DNA of 64,000 bases. It comes from Hyphomicrobium zavarzinii ATCC 27496 (GTDB lineage: Bacteria; Pseudomonadota; Alphaproteobacteria; Rhizobiales; Hyphomicrobiaceae). A program made the translations under genes and the position numbers. Of the stretch, positions 36,283 to 45,504 are shown piece by piece; the first letter of the stretch is position 1, and each line of letters begins with the position of its first letter. The DNA lies in NCBI RefSeq assembly GCF_000383415.1, contig NZ_KB911259.1, positions 151,007 through 215,006 of the forward strand, written 5' to 3'. The notes under the pieces are model-generated. The model was not told the origin of the DNA. It was given only the letters and a program-made list of their open reading frames with translations, and made no database searches.

Positions 36283-37893
36283 ATGACCAAAGAACGCCTC
36301 TACCTCTTTGACACCACGCTGCGAGACGGCGCGCAGACGACCGGCGTCGACTTCTCGCTCGAGGACAAGCGGCGCATCGCGGCCCTGCTCGACGACCTGG
36401 GCCTCGACTATGTCGAAGGCGGCTATCCCGGCGCCAACGACACCGACACCGAGTTCTTCACCTCGAAGCCCGCGTTCAGCCACGCCCGCTTCACCGCCTT
36501 CGGCATGATCAAGCGCGCGGGCCGCTCCGTCTCAAACGATCCGGGCCTCCAGGCGCTCCTCAACTCTGCCGCCGACAGCATCTGCCTCGTCGCCAAGTCG
36601 TGGGACTATCACGTGCGCGTCGCCCTCGGCATCTCCAACGAGGAGAACCTCCAGGGCATCGCCGAGAGCATCCGTGCCGTCGTCGCGTCCGGCCGCGAGG
36701 CGATGCTCGACTGCGAGCACTTCTTCGACGGCTACAAGGGCAATCGCGAGTACGCCCTGGCCGTCGCCAAGACCGCACTCGAGGCCGGCGCCCGCTGGGT
36801 CGTGCTGTGCGACACCAACGGCGGCACGCTTCCCCACGAGGTCGAGCGCATCGTGGCCGACGTGGCAACCCACGTTCCCGGCAGCAACCTTGGCATCCAC
36901 ACCCACAATGACACCGACAACGCGGTCGCCAACACGCTGGCCGCCGTGCGTCAGGGCTGCCGCCAGATCCAGGGCACGCTGAACGGACTCGGCGAGCGCT
37001 GCGGCAACGCCAACATGACATCCATCATCCCGACGCTGCTGCTGAAGAAGGATTTCGCCGAGCGGTTCAAAACCGGCGTCACACCCGAGCGCCTGCGCAC
37101 CCTCACCCACGCGAGCCGCGTGCTGGATGAGCTTCTGAACGAGGCCCCCAATCGTCACGCGCCCTACGTGGGCGAGAGCGCTTTCGCCACCAAGGCGGGC
37201 ATTCACGCCTCCGCGATCCTGAAGGAACCTGAGACCTACGAACACGTGCGCCCCGAAGCTGTCGGCAACGAGCGCCGCCTGCTTGTGTCGAAACAGGCCG
37301 GCCGCTCCAACGTTCTGGCCTCGCTGGAGCGCCTGGGACTCGCCGCCGACAAGGATGATCCGCGCATCCAGGCCCTGCTCGACGAGGTGAAGTCCCGCGA
37401 ATCCGCAGGCTACGCCTACGAATCCGCCGACGCCTCGTTCGAGCTTCTGGCCCGCCGCCATCTGGCGGAGGTGCCGCGCTATTTCTCCGTCGACAGCTTC
37501 CGCGTGATGGTGGAGCGCCGCCACAACGCGTTGGGCGAACTGGTCACCGTCTCCGAGGCGACGGTGAAGGTGTTCGTCAACGGCGAGAACGAGCCCCTGT
37601 GGTCGGCCGGCGAAGGAAACGGCCCCGTCAACGCGCTCGATCGCGCGCTCCGTAAGGACCTCGGCCGCTACCAGAAGCACATCGATACGATCGAGCTGGT
37701 GGACTACAAGGTGCGCATCCTCACGGGCGGCACCGAGGCCGTCACTCGCGTTCTCGTCGAAACTCTCGATGCAGCAACCGGCGAACGCTGGCTCACCGTT
37801 GGCGTTTCCCCCAATATCATTGATGCCAGCTTCGAGGCGCTGCTCGATTCCATCAACTACAAGCTGTTGAAGGACGGCGCCACGGCGGCTTGA
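36283..37893 (+). CDS. cimA: Citramalate synthase
   Basis: The 536-residue enzyme condenses pyruvate with acetyl-CoA to (R)-citramalate, a threonine-independent route to 2-oxobutyrate and isoleucine. The HMGL-like TIM barrel opens LFDTTLRDGAQTTGVDFS, typical of CimA rather than LeuA. Metal ligands include the Asp of TTLRDG and the HTHNDTDNAVAN histidines (about 206-210). A LeuA-type allosteric domain (about 390-530), with EATVKVFVNGE, should bind the feedback effector. It is 20 bp after the GNAT gene. Confidence 0.95.
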   Translation: MTKERLYLFDTTLRDGAQTTGVDFSLEDKRRIAALLDDLGLDYVEGGYPGANDTDTEFFTSKPAFSHARFTAFGMIKRAGRSVSNDPGLQALLNSAADSICLVAKSWDYHVRVALGISNEENLQGIAESIRAVVASGREAMLDCEHFFDGYKGNREYALAVAKTALEAGARWVVLCDTNGGTLPHEVERIVADVATHVPGSNLGIHTHNDTDNAVANTLAAVRQGCRQIQGTLNGLGERCGNANMTSIIPTLLLKKDFAERFKTGVTPERLRTLTHASRVLDELLNEAPNRHAPYVGESAFATKAGIHASAILKEPETYEHVRPEAVGNERRLLVSKQAGRSNVLASLERLGLAADKDDPRIQALLDEVKSRESAGYAYESADASFELLARRHLAEVPRYFSVDSFRVMVERRHNALGELVTVSEATVKVFVNGENEPLWSAGEGNGPVNALDRALRKDLGRYQKHIDTIELVDYKVRILTGGTEAVTRVLVETLDAATGERWLTVGVSPNIIDASFEALLDSINYKLLKDGATAA

Positions 37894-37958
37894 TGAGGAA
37901 GGCCGGCGGCGGAGAGCATCCCCTCGCCCGCCACGCCCCTCGACAGGAGAGGACAGAC

Positions 37959-38804
37959 ATGCGTCTCGCAAGCGGCCTCGCCGCGCTCATTCTGGCCTTC
38001 GCGGTCGCAAATCCCGTCGCAGCCGCCGATCCCGCGCCGGCTCCTGCGGACGGAGCCGACGCGGCCGACGTGAAGCTTTCCGCGCGCGACGTTACCGCCC
38101 GCCTGTTCAAGGCCGCCCCCGGCTCGCGCCCGGATCTGCGCGAAACCAACCTCACCCGCCTCGACCTTGCAGATCTCGACTTCAAGCACGCCCGCCTCGA
38201 CGGAGCGGATCTGTACGGCGCCGATCTCTCGCGCGCCAAGCTCACAGGCGTCTCGCTGGTCGGCGCGCGCCTCGACCGGGCGACCATCACATCCGCCGAT
38301 TTCTCGGGCGCTGACCTCACCGACGCGCGCATCCTCCGCCCGACGATTTTCACCACCCTCGAGGTCGTCACCGCCGAGGCGCCCAAGTTCACCGGCGCCA
38401 AGCTGGTTCGCATTCGCTCCGACGGATGGCTCGATCGCGCCGACTTTTCCGGCGCGGACTTGACGGGCGCGGTGTTCGGCGGCGGCGCCTCCCGGGAGGA
38501 GTCGCTGTTCTCACCCGCAACCCTCGTCAGCGCCAACTTCACCAAGGCGATCCTCAAGGAAACCAAATTCCCCGGCGCCGCGCTGAAGTATGCCCGCTTC
38601 ATCGACGCGGACCTCACGGGCGCCAATCTGCGCGGGGCCAACCTCACGCGCGCCGACTTCACGGGAGCCGATCTCACCGGCGCCGACGTCACCGGGGCAA
38701 ACCTGGACGAAGCCGACCTGCGGCACGCCAAGGGCCTCGATCAGGTGATCGGCCTCACCTCCGCCACCAACCTCGACAGCGCCCAGCGCGACCCGACACC
38801 CTGA
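37959..38804 (+). CDS. Exported pentapeptide-repeat protein
   Basis: This 281-residue protein has a signal peptide (GLAALILAFAVANPVAAADP). Two blocks of A(D/N)LxX pentapeptides follow: about 70-125 (LDGADLYGADLSRAKLTG) and about 205-265 (ADLTGANLRGANLTRADFTG). These form a right-handed quadrilateral beta-helix. The interruption (about 125-205) contains another short run. AGGAGAGGA lies just ahead of the ATG at 37959. It probably acts as a periplasmic scaffold; no specific function is known. It lies between cimA and dapC, likely cotranscribed. Confidence 0.9.
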   Translation: MRLASGLAALILAFAVANPVAAADPAPAPADGADAADVKLSARDVTARLFKAAPGSRPDLRETNLTRLDLADLDFKHARLDGADLYGADLSRAKLTGVSLVGARLDRATITSADFSGADLTDARILRPTIFTTLEVVTAEAPKFTGAKLVRIRSDGWLDRADFSGADLTGAVFGGGASREESLFSPATLVSANFTKAILKETKFPGAALKYARFIDADLTGANLRGANLTRADFTGADLTGADVTGANLDEADLRHAKGLDQVIGLTSATNLDSAQRDPTP

Positions 38805-38847
38805 CACACCACTGCCCACTGCCCCTCTCTCACACCGAGACCGCCCG

Positions 38848-40068
38848 ATGTCCGATCCCTTGAGCCTCGCGGCATTGGCCGACGGCACCATCCTCTCGCC
38901 CTTCTCGCGGCTCCGTCAGCTTCTCGATGGCGTCGAGCCCGGGCACGAGAAACCGATCGACCTCACGCTCGGCGAGCCGCGCGAGACCATGCCTCCGTTC
39001 GTCGCCGCCAAGATCGCCGAGGCTGAAGCGCTCTTCGCCAAGTATCCCCCAATTCGCGGATCGGACGAGCTGCGCGGCGCCATCGCCGACTGGATCGGCC
39101 GCCGCTTCAATCTCGCTGGCGTCATAGATCCGGCGCGCGAGGTTCTTCCCTGCAACGGCTCGCGCGAAGGGCTCTTCTATGCCGCCTTCCCCGCCGTGGG
39201 CCGCAAGCGGCTCCCGGGCCAGCGCCCGGCCATCCTGATGTGCAATCCGTTCTATCAGGCCTATCTCGGCGGCGCGCTCGCGGCAGGCGCCGAGCCGGTG
39301 TTTCTCGACGCGACCGCCGCCACCGGCCACCTGCCCGATCTCGACACCCTCGAAGCTAACCCCGCGCTTCTCGCCCGCACGGCAGCGCTCTACCTGTGCT
39401 CGCCTGCCAACCCCCAGGGCGCCGTCGCGAGCCCGGCCTACATCGCCCGCGCGCTCGCACTCGCCCGCGCCCACGATTTCCTGCTCTTTTTCGATGAATG
39501 CTATTCGGAGATCTACAGCGGCACCCCGCCCACCGGCGCGCTCGAAGTTGCAGCCAAAACGCAGGAGCGCTTCAAGAATCTCGTGGTGTTCAACTCCCTC
39601 TCGAAACGCTCGAACCTGCCGGGGCTACGCTCCGGCTTCTCGGCCGGGGACGGCGATTTCCTCGCCACCCTGTTCGAGGTGCGCAATCTGATCGGCCCCC
39701 AGATGCCGGGGCCAATCCAGCACGCTTCCGCCGCCGTCTGGGCCGAGGAGCAGCACGTCACCGCCAATCGCCTGTCCTATTCGCGGAAGTACGACGTCGC
39801 CGGCGAGGTTCTGGGCAGCCGCTTCGGCTACCACCGGCCGGAGGGCGGCTTCTTCCTTTGGCTCGACATGAGCCAAATCGGCAACGGCGCTCACGCCGCA
39901 CTAACCTTATGGAAACGTTTCGGAGTCAAGGTCATACCCGGTGCCTACCTGGCTCAGACCGGGGCTGACGGGACCAATCCGGGCGAAAACTACATTCGCG
40001 TCGCATTGGTCCATGATGCCGGAACGATCAGGGAGGCGCTCGAACGGTTCGTTCATGTTTCTGCGTAA
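38848..40068 (+). CDS. dapC: Succinyldiaminopimelate transaminase
   Basis: The 406-residue class I/II aminotransferase matches the DapC group, which makes N-succinyl-LL-diaminopimelate from the keto precursor in lysine and peptidoglycan synthesis. CSPANPQGAV (184-193), FDECYSEIY and PLP lysine K253 in NSLSKRSNLPG are visible. It is followed after 15 bp by ftsK, a common pairing that joins cell-wall precursor supply with division. Other PLP aminotransferases of the same fold cannot be excluded by sequence alone. Confidence 0.87.
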   Translation: MSDPLSLAALADGTILSPFSRLRQLLDGVEPGHEKPIDLTLGEPRETMPPFVAAKIAEAEALFAKYPPIRGSDELRGAIADWIGRRFNLAGVIDPAREVLPCNGSREGLFYAAFPAVGRKRLPGQRPAILMCNPFYQAYLGGALAAGAEPVFLDATAATGHLPDLDTLEANPALLARTAALYLCSPANPQGAVASPAYIARALALARAHDFLLFFDECYSEIYSGTPPTGALEVAAKTQERFKNLVVFNSLSKRSNLPGLRSGFSAGDGDFLATLFEVRNLIGPQMPGPIQHASAAVWAEEQHVTANRLSYSRKYDVAGEVLGSRFGYHRPEGGFFLWLDMSQIGNGAHAALTLWKRFGVKVIPGAYLAQTGADGTNPGENYIRVALVHDAGTIREALERFVHVSA

Positions 40069-40083
40069 GAGACGTTCGCCCCC

Positions 40084-42837
40084 ATGCCCTCGGTTACCAC
40101 GTCGTCCGCTTCCGGACTTGATCGTCAGCGCCTATTGCCGCCTGCTCTCGAGGCCCGCCTGATCGGCACCCTCGGAAGGGGATGCGGGCTGCTGATTCTT
40201 GCCGTGCTCGCGGCCATCTGGGCCAGCGTCGTCACCTGGTCCATCGCAGACCCGAGCCTCATGCACGCGACCGGTGGCCCGGTTCGCAACGCACTCGGCG
40301 CCCCGGGCGCTGTCGTCGCCGATCTTCTCCTTCAAACCCTCGGCCTTGCCGCAGCCGTCGCTCTGCTCCCGCTCATGCTGTGGGGTATCGAGCTGATGCT
40401 CTCGGAGCATGTCGCAGCACTCCGCACCAAGGCCATCTATTACCCCTTCGCCCTCATGGGACTGTCCGGGGCCGTCGCCTCGCTGCCGAGCACGTCGTCC
40501 TGGCCGCTCGAGCACGGTTACGGCGGCATCCTGGGCGATGTGATCTTCGATTTCGTAGCCTCCGTGCTGCGCATCATCAGCTCGGATACCGCCGCCATTG
40601 CCGCCGGCCTCCTCCTGGCGGGGCTCGGCCTCTCCGCCTTGATGCGCACGCTCGGCCTCTCGAACGAGACCCCGTATCTCGCGCGCCAGCACGCCGTCCG
40701 CGCCATCGACCCGACCGTTCAGCACGCAGCCTGGAACAACGAGCCGCCTTCCGCGCCGCGCCACGCTCCTGTCCGCGCGCGTCCGGGCCGCAGCCTCATG
40801 GCCGCGCTCGGCACGCTCAAGGCATGGGCCGATCGCGCCCCCACTCTAAGCGCAGGAACGCTGCGCCAGCGCCACCGCACTGCCGCAGAACCGGTTCTGC
40901 CGGGCGCCTTCGCCGCCGCCCCGCGCTATGGCGAGACCACGCCGCAGCCCCAGTCCTACGACGACCGGGACTATGCACCCCCGCATCGGCAGCCAGGCAG
41001 CCATCCCGAGTTCGCAGACGATGCTCCGGACGCGTTCGAGCACGACGATGCGCAAACCGATCACATGGAGGCCGATCCGCTCGATCCGGCCCTCGAAATG
41101 TCGAGCCGCGCCATCGCGGAACGCTTCGCGCCCGCCAACGCACGCCCGCTTCCGCGCGATCCCGCGCTGAGCGTCGACGACCTGCCGCGCATCGTCCGCA
41201 ACGCGGCCGCCGCACGCGCGCCCGTTCCCGCGTCCGTCATAAAGCCCGCCGAGCAACCGCGCCGCCCGCAGAAATCCTCTCTCCTGCGCGCGGTAACCCC
41301 GCGCCGCGCCGAGCCTGTGTTCAAGCGGCCCGCTCCCTCGATGCTGAAGCGCAGCCCGCCCTCGAAGGCCGGAAGCGAGTTCTCGCAAACCGTGCTGCGC
41401 GGCACCGCGCGCCTGCTCGAGGACGTGCTGGCCGATTTCGGCGTGAAAGGCGAGGTGCGCGACATCAAGCCCGGCCCCGTCGTCACACTTTATGAGCTCG
41501 AGCCCGCACGCGGCACCAAGGCCACGCGCATCATGGCGCTTGCCGACGACATCGCCCGCTCCATGAGCGCCACCAGTGCCCGCGTCGCCGTCATCCCCGG
41601 CCGCAACGTCATCGGCATCGAGCTGCCGAATGCCCGCCGCGAGATGGTGGGCCTGCGCGAGCTGCTGGAAAGCCCCATCTTCGGCTCCGCCGACGGCGTG
41701 CTGCCTCTCGCGCTCGGCCGCTCCATCGGCGGCGAGCCGATCATCGCCGATCTCGCGCGCATGCCCCACCTGCTCGTCGCCGGCACCACCGGCTCCGGCA
41801 AGTCGGTCGGCGTCAACGCCATGATCCTGTCGATCCTGTTCCGCCACACGCCGGACCAGTGCCGCTTCCTCATGATCGATCCGAAGATGCTGGAGCTCAG
41901 CGTCTACAACGGCATTCCCCATCTTCTCACCCCTGTCGTCACCGATCCGCAGAAGGCGGTCGGCGCGCTGAACTGGGTCGTGGCGGAGATGGAGGAGCGC
42001 TACAAGCGCATGGCCAAGCTCTCCGTGCGCAACATCGAGGCCTTCAACGGCCGCCTGAAAAGCGCGGCCGAGCGCGGCGAGCAGCTTGCCCGCACGGTCC
42101 AGACCGGCTTCGATTCCGCCACCGGCCAGCCTATCTACGAACGCGAGGAAATGGACCTCGCCCCCATGGCCTACATCGTGGTCGTGGTAGACGAATTCGC
42201 CGATCTCATGATCACCGCGGGCAAGGACATCGAGACCGCCGTTCAGCGCCTCGCCCAGAAGGCGCGCGCGGCCGGTATCCATCTCATCATGGCGACCCAG
42301 CGCCCGTCGGTGGACATCATCACCGGCACCATCAAGGCCAACTTCCCCACGCGCATCAGCTTCAAGGTCGCGTCCAAGATCGACAGCCGCACCATTCTCA
42401 ACGAGCAGGGCGCCGAGCAACTCCTCGGCCAGGGCGACATGCTCTACACCTCCGGCGCAGGCCAGATGCTGCGCGTGCACGGACCGTTCGTGTCCGACGA
42501 AGAGGTTGAAGCCGTCGCCGCCTACCTGCGCACCCAGGGCGCGCCCCGCTATATCGAAAGCATCGCCGACGCGCAGGAGGAATCCTCCAGCGCCGGGTCC
42601 GGCTCGGCCGGCGGCGGAGCCGATGAAGGCGAAAGCCTCTACGATCGCGCGGTGGCCGTGGTGCTGCGCGACCGCAAGGCCTCGACCAGCTATGTCCAGC
42701 GCCGCCTCTCCATCGGCTACAACCGCGCCGCCGACCTGATCGAGCGCATGGAGCGGGAAGGGCTGATCAGCGCGCCGAACCACACGGGCCGCCGCGAGAT
42801 TCTCGCGGGCGATGGCCCCGCCCGTTCGATTGCGTGA
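40084..42837 (+). CDS. ftsK: DNA translocase FtsK
   Basis: FtsK pumps chromosome ends at the septum and activates XerCD at dif. The 917-residue protein has four N-terminal membrane helices (about 25-205), which anchor it in the divisome. A long Pro/Arg/Ala-rich linker (about 210-430) follows, then the alpha/beta RecA-like motor (about 440-840) with Walker A GTTGSGKS at 567-574 and VVVVDEFADLM as Walker B. The C-terminal gamma winged helix (about 855-910, with YVQRRLSIGYNRAADLIERM) should read KOPS sequences. It is cotranscribed with dapC. Confidence 0.97.
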   Translation: MPSVTTSSASGLDRQRLLPPALEARLIGTLGRGCGLLILAVLAAIWASVVTWSIADPSLMHATGGPVRNALGAPGAVVADLLLQTLGLAAAVALLPLMLWGIELMLSEHVAALRTKAIYYPFALMGLSGAVASLPSTSSWPLEHGYGGILGDVIFDFVASVLRIISSDTAAIAAGLLLAGLGLSALMRTLGLSNETPYLARQHAVRAIDPTVQHAAWNNEPPSAPRHAPVRARPGRSLMAALGTLKAWADRAPTLSAGTLRQRHRTAAEPVLPGAFAAAPRYGETTPQPQSYDDRDYAPPHRQPGSHPEFADDAPDAFEHDDAQTDHMEADPLDPALEMSSRAIAERFAPANARPLPRDPALSVDDLPRIVRNAAAARAPVPASVIKPAEQPRRPQKSSLLRAVTPRRAEPVFKRPAPSMLKRSPPSKAGSEFSQTVLRGTARLLEDVLADFGVKGEVRDIKPGPVVTLYELEPARGTKATRIMALADDIARSMSATSARVAVIPGRNVIGIELPNARREMVGLRELLESPIFGSADGVLPLALGRSIGGEPIIADLARMPHLLVAGTTGSGKSVGVNAMILSILFRHTPDQCRFLMIDPKMLELSVYNGIPHLLTPVVTDPQKAVGALNWVVAEMEERYKRMAKLSVRNIEAFNGRLKSAAERGEQLARTVQTGFDSATGQPIYEREEMDLAPMAYIVVVVDEFADLMITAGKDIETAVQRLAQKARAAGIHLIMATQRPSVDIITGTIKANFPTRISFKVASKIDSRTILNEQGAEQLLGQGDMLYTSGAGQMLRVHGPFVSDEEVEAVAAYLRTQGAPRYIESIADAQEESSSAGSGSAGGGADEGESLYDRAVAVVLRDRKASTSYVQRRLSIGYNRAADLIERMEREGLISAPNHTGRREILAGDGPARSIA

Positions 42838-43039
42838 AACGGCCCTTCTGCTCCGCCGCAGAAAAACATCTTGCGGTATGAGATAGATGCTGGCGCCCGC
42901 CGTGCTCAGTCGCTACAGACACAGGGTCACGACGGGGCAAGCTCGGGGAAATCGCCAACTTGTGGTCGCAATGTCCGGTCAGACAGCGACCTTGGGACTT
43001 CGACGGGTGCCCCCGAGCGATTCGGTGAGGCAGGGCTCA

Positions 43040-43882
43040 ATGAGACGGAACATGAAGAGATCTGAACTGGTCGTCGCCGCCGGCTTTGCCCTCGCGCTGA
43101 TGACAGCCGCAGCCCATGCAGGCGGCACGGCACCGGCCGCACCCGCAGGCGGGCAGGCGGCCACGCCCGCGGTTCCCGCTCCCGTCCCTGCCGCGCGCCC
43201 CGAAGGTGCAGCACCCGCAGCGCAAGCTCCCGCCGATGCAGCCGCCCCCGCAACCGACGGCGCCGCTGCCGTGGGCCAAGGCTCGGGCTGGAATGCCGAG
43301 GTCGCCACACCGGGCGGCGGCATCGTTCTCAACGACGCCCAGACGGCACTCGTCAAAAAGGTCAACGACTACTTCAACGCACTCGGCGACTTGAAGGGCA
43401 ACTTCGTCCAGACTGCCGCCGACAACAAGCGCATGAAGGGCAAGTTCATGGTCAAGCGGCCCGGCCGCTTCCGCTTCGACTATTCGTTGCCCTCGAAGCA
43501 GATCATCATTTCCGACGGCGAATACCTCGCCATCCAGGACCTCGATCTCAATAACGAGGACCGCGTCTCGCTCGACCAGACGCCGTTTCGTCTCCTGCTC
43601 CGCAAGGACGTGGATCTGATCCGCGACGCCAAAATCGTCGAAGTTCAGGAATCCGATGACCTGATTGTGCTGGCCCTCCGCGACAAGAGCCCGGATGCCC
43701 CCGGCAAGATCAAGCTGTTCCTCTCCACGAAGCCGGAGATGGAGCTCAAGGAATGGGTGACCACCGACGCCCAGGGCCTCGATACCCGCGTCGAGTTGTC
43801 CCAGCTCACCAAGCAAGAGCAGTTGGACGCCAAGCTGTTCAAGATCGAGGCGGTCAGCCTCAATAAATTCCATCCGCAATAG
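43040..43882 (+). CDS. lolA: LolA-family outer-membrane lipoprotein carrier protein
   Basis: The 280-residue protein has a signal peptide (LVVAAGFALALMTAAAHAGG), an Ala/Pro-rich linker (about 28-85) and a LolA domain. The domain contains LKGNFVQTAADNKRMKGKFM and the RPGRFRFDY signature, then IISDGEYLAIQDLDLN. LolA ferries lipoproteins through the periplasm to the outer membrane. The long linker is unusual and may tether the carrier. Start at ATG 43040, with AGGG ahead; an ATG four codons later is possible. It follows ftsK by 202 bp. Confidence 0.9.
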   Translation: MRRNMKRSELVVAAGFALALMTAAAHAGGTAPAAPAGGQAATPAVPAPVPAARPEGAAPAAQAPADAAAPATDGAAAVGQGSGWNAEVATPGGGIVLNDAQTALVKKVNDYFNALGDLKGNFVQTAADNKRMKGKFMVKRPGRFRFDYSLPSKQIIISDGEYLAIQDLDLNNEDRVSLDQTPFRLLLRKDVDLIRDAKIVEVQESDDLIVLALRDKSPDAPGKIKLFLSTKPEMELKEWVTTDAQGLDTRVELSQLTKQEQLDAKLFKIEAVSLNKFHPQ

Positions 43883-44389
43883 CTGAATTTATGGTTTTGG
43901 GGCCGTCCTCCCTTGCATCCGGAGGTCTGCCAACCAAATATGCAGTGGACGGAAGCGTCTAATACCAAGGCATTTTTGGCGCCCCCCGGCGGCCGAATCG
44001 CGGCAAATTGGGGATAACGGGCATAAGTCAATCACGTTTTCGTGATAATTACGTGTCCCCCCTATTGAAAGCTGGCGTGTTGCGCTTATGTCATTGTCAG
44101 TCAGGCGATGCCATATACATCGGTAGCTCCCCCCGTCTAACCGAGGCAATCGTCTGGAACGCCGGCTTCCCTCCCGGCGTTGCGCGCGAGAGCGCTAATA
44201 CGCCCAGCCCCGCCCCCCGGGGTTGGGCGTTTCTCGTTAGGGACCTGCGGCCAGTCCCTTGCCCGCGAACGGGCCACCCTCGCCAACGGAAGCCAGCCCT
44301 CCTTCCATCCACGCTCTCTCCACCCCTATGCGCCCCTCTCCGGTCCCATGCGCAAGGGACGCTGCGAGATGAACGCATTCTGAAGGCCC
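43883..44389. other. Long gap after lolA with hairpins, no supported gene
   Basis: No convincing ORF is seen. Notable structures are the inverted repeat ATCACG-TTTT-CGTGAT at 44031-44046, a perfect 8-bp hairpin AACGCCGG/CCGGCGTT at about 44158-44181, and a terminator-like stem at 44201-44229 followed by TTTCTCGTT. The order of hairpins then terminator could be the end of a small noncoding RNA reading rightward, but no promoter is convincing. Confidence 0.4.
44201..44238 (+). terminator. Terminator-like hairpin
   Basis: CGCCCAGCCCC pairs with GGGGTTGGGCG around a short C-rich loop (one A:G-type mismatch within the arms), then TTTCTCGTT. It could end the lolA transcript 320 bp downstream or a small RNA. 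Confidence 0.55.
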
Positions 44390-44412
44390 CATTCAGACCC
44401 GGTTCAAAGGCA
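44390..44412 (+). promoter_or_regulatory. Upstream motif, copy 1 (TTCA-N7-TTCA)
   Basis: The words ATTCAGA, CCGGTTCAA and GGCA occur in the same order here and at 44973-44994. Each copy lies about 70-75 bp before the start codon of a small exported protein. The two TTCA half-sites are 11 bp apart, one DNA turn, as for OmpR-family response regulators. CTGAA before the motif also makes an inverted repeat with TTCAG. Confidence 0.5.
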
Positions 44413-44480
44413 TTCCCCTATCACTGGCGTCATCGAGACACCGGCACACACCGGACCTGATGACCAACTGGAGAACGCCA

Positions 44481-44813
44481 ATGATCCGCACCGCCACCCT
44501 CGCCCTCGCCGCCCTGATCGCCATCCCGGCCGTCGCATCGGCCCACACCATCGACCAGCGCCGTGACTGGCAGGCCGAGAAGATCGAGCAGGGCCGCAAG
44601 GACGGCTCCATCACCTGGCGCGAAGGCATCAAGCTGCGCAAGGAGCAGCGCGACATCGCCCGCACCGAGAGCACGTTCAAGGAGAAGGGCTACCTGACCA
44701 AGACTGAGCGCCGCACGCTGACGCAGATGCAGAACAAGGCGGCCCACAACATCCGCGCCGAGAAGAACGACAGCTGGCGCCGCTGGTGGCTGCTGCCCCG
44801 CGTCGGTCGCTAA
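44481..44813 (+). CDS. Small exported basic protein
   Basis: This 110-residue protein has a signal peptide (TLALAALIAIPAVASAHT). The mature region is highly charged and helical: DQRRDWQAEKIEQGRKDGS, then ITWREGIKLRKEQRDIARTE and KGYLTKTERRTLTQMQN. Proteins with this GS-x-TWRE and YLTKxERRTL pattern recur in Hyphomicrobiales; I know no function. The pattern looks like two related helix pairs. GGAGAA precedes the ATG at 44481. A strong terminator follows at 44876, so it is a single-gene transcript. It shares an upstream motif with the next gene. Confidence 0.82.
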   Translation: MIRTATLALAALIAIPAVASAHTIDQRRDWQAEKIEQGRKDGSITWREGIKLRKEQRDIARTESTFKEKGYLTKTERRTLTQMQNKAAHNIRAEKNDSWRRWWLLPRVGR

Positions 44814-44875
44814 GCCGCCCGCTAACTGAGAGCTCTACGCACGCGCGGCGCACCCTCGCCACGCGATGTCCCGAG

Positions 44876-44917
44876 GAACGGAGCAGTCCCCCGCACTGCT
44901 CCGTTCTTTCTTTTTTG
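44876..44917 (+). terminator. Strong rho-independent terminator
   Basis: GAACGGAGCAGT pairs perfectly with ACTGCTCCGTTC across a 7-nt C-rich loop, followed by TTTCTTTTTT. It lies 63 bp after the small exported protein gene. Confidence 0.93.
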
Positions 44918-44972
44918 CGCGCGCCAAGCGCAAAGACGCACGCCCCCAAACATGAACGGCACCTGACTGAAG

Positions 44973-44994
44973 CATTCAGAGCCGGTTCAAGGCA
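44973..44994 (+). promoter_or_regulatory. Upstream motif, copy 2 (TTCA-N7-TTCA)
   Basis: This is the second copy of the motif at 44390-44412. Similarity extends a little upstream (ATGAACG and CTGA words in both) and downstream. It stands 75 bp before the next small exported protein gene. Confidence 0.5.
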
Positions 44995-45068
44995 CCTCTC
45001 GCATCATGGCCTCAATGCTGAACGGCCGACGTGGGGTTGGTTCGTCCGGCTGAATAGGGAGACGACAT

Positions 45069-45395
45069 ATGATCAACACCAAGCTCATCAGCGGAGCGAT
45101 CGCCGTTGCGGCCGCGCTCGTCACTGTAACTCCGGCGCTCGCTGGCGGCAGCGACACCTACCGTCACGCGGCTCCCGCCGTCATGACCAAGAGCGACCAC
45201 GCGAAGGTCGAGCTCGCTCATTCCAATCGCGGCTACAAGCACTATCCGAGCTACGGAAACCGCTACGACAATCCTCCTCCGTATGCCTGGAAGTACAAGA
45301 AGCATCACAACCGCTTCGGCTGGCACAAGCCTTCGCACAAGCGGTGGGGCTGGGGTTACGACCGCTACTATCGCAACCCCTACGCTTGGCGCTAA
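45069..45395 (+). CDS. Small exported Tyr/His/Lys-rich protein
   Basis: This 108-residue protein has a signal peptide (GAIAVAAALVTVTPALAGG). The mature part is rich in Tyr, His, Trp, Arg and Lys, for example YKKHHNRFGWHKPSHKRWGW, and ends RYYRNPYAWR. Such aromatic-basic secreted proteins are common in Hyphomicrobiales envelopes; a metal- or polysaccharide-binding role is only a guess from composition. AGGGAGA precedes the ATG. A perfect terminator follows 28 bp after the stop. Confidence 0.78.
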   Translation: MINTKLISGAIAVAAALVTVTPALAGGSDTYRHAAPAVMTKSDHAKVELAHSNRGYKHYPSYGNRYDNPPPYAWKYKKHHNRFGWHKPSHKRWGWGYDRYYRNPYAWR

Positions 45396-45423
45396 CCCGA
45401 CAAGATTCTCATATCCTCTCCCT

Positions 45424-45454
45424 GAGCCCGGTCCCTCGCCGGGCTCTTTTTTTT
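45424..45454 (+). terminator. Strong rho-independent terminator
   Basis: GAGCCCGG and CCGGGCTC form a perfect 8-bp stem around a 7-nt loop, directly followed by eight T. Confidence 0.95.
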
Positions 45455-45504
45455 GCGTTCTTTGCCCTTGCATCGCATTGCGGAAAGGCCGAAGGTCTCG
45501 CCAG

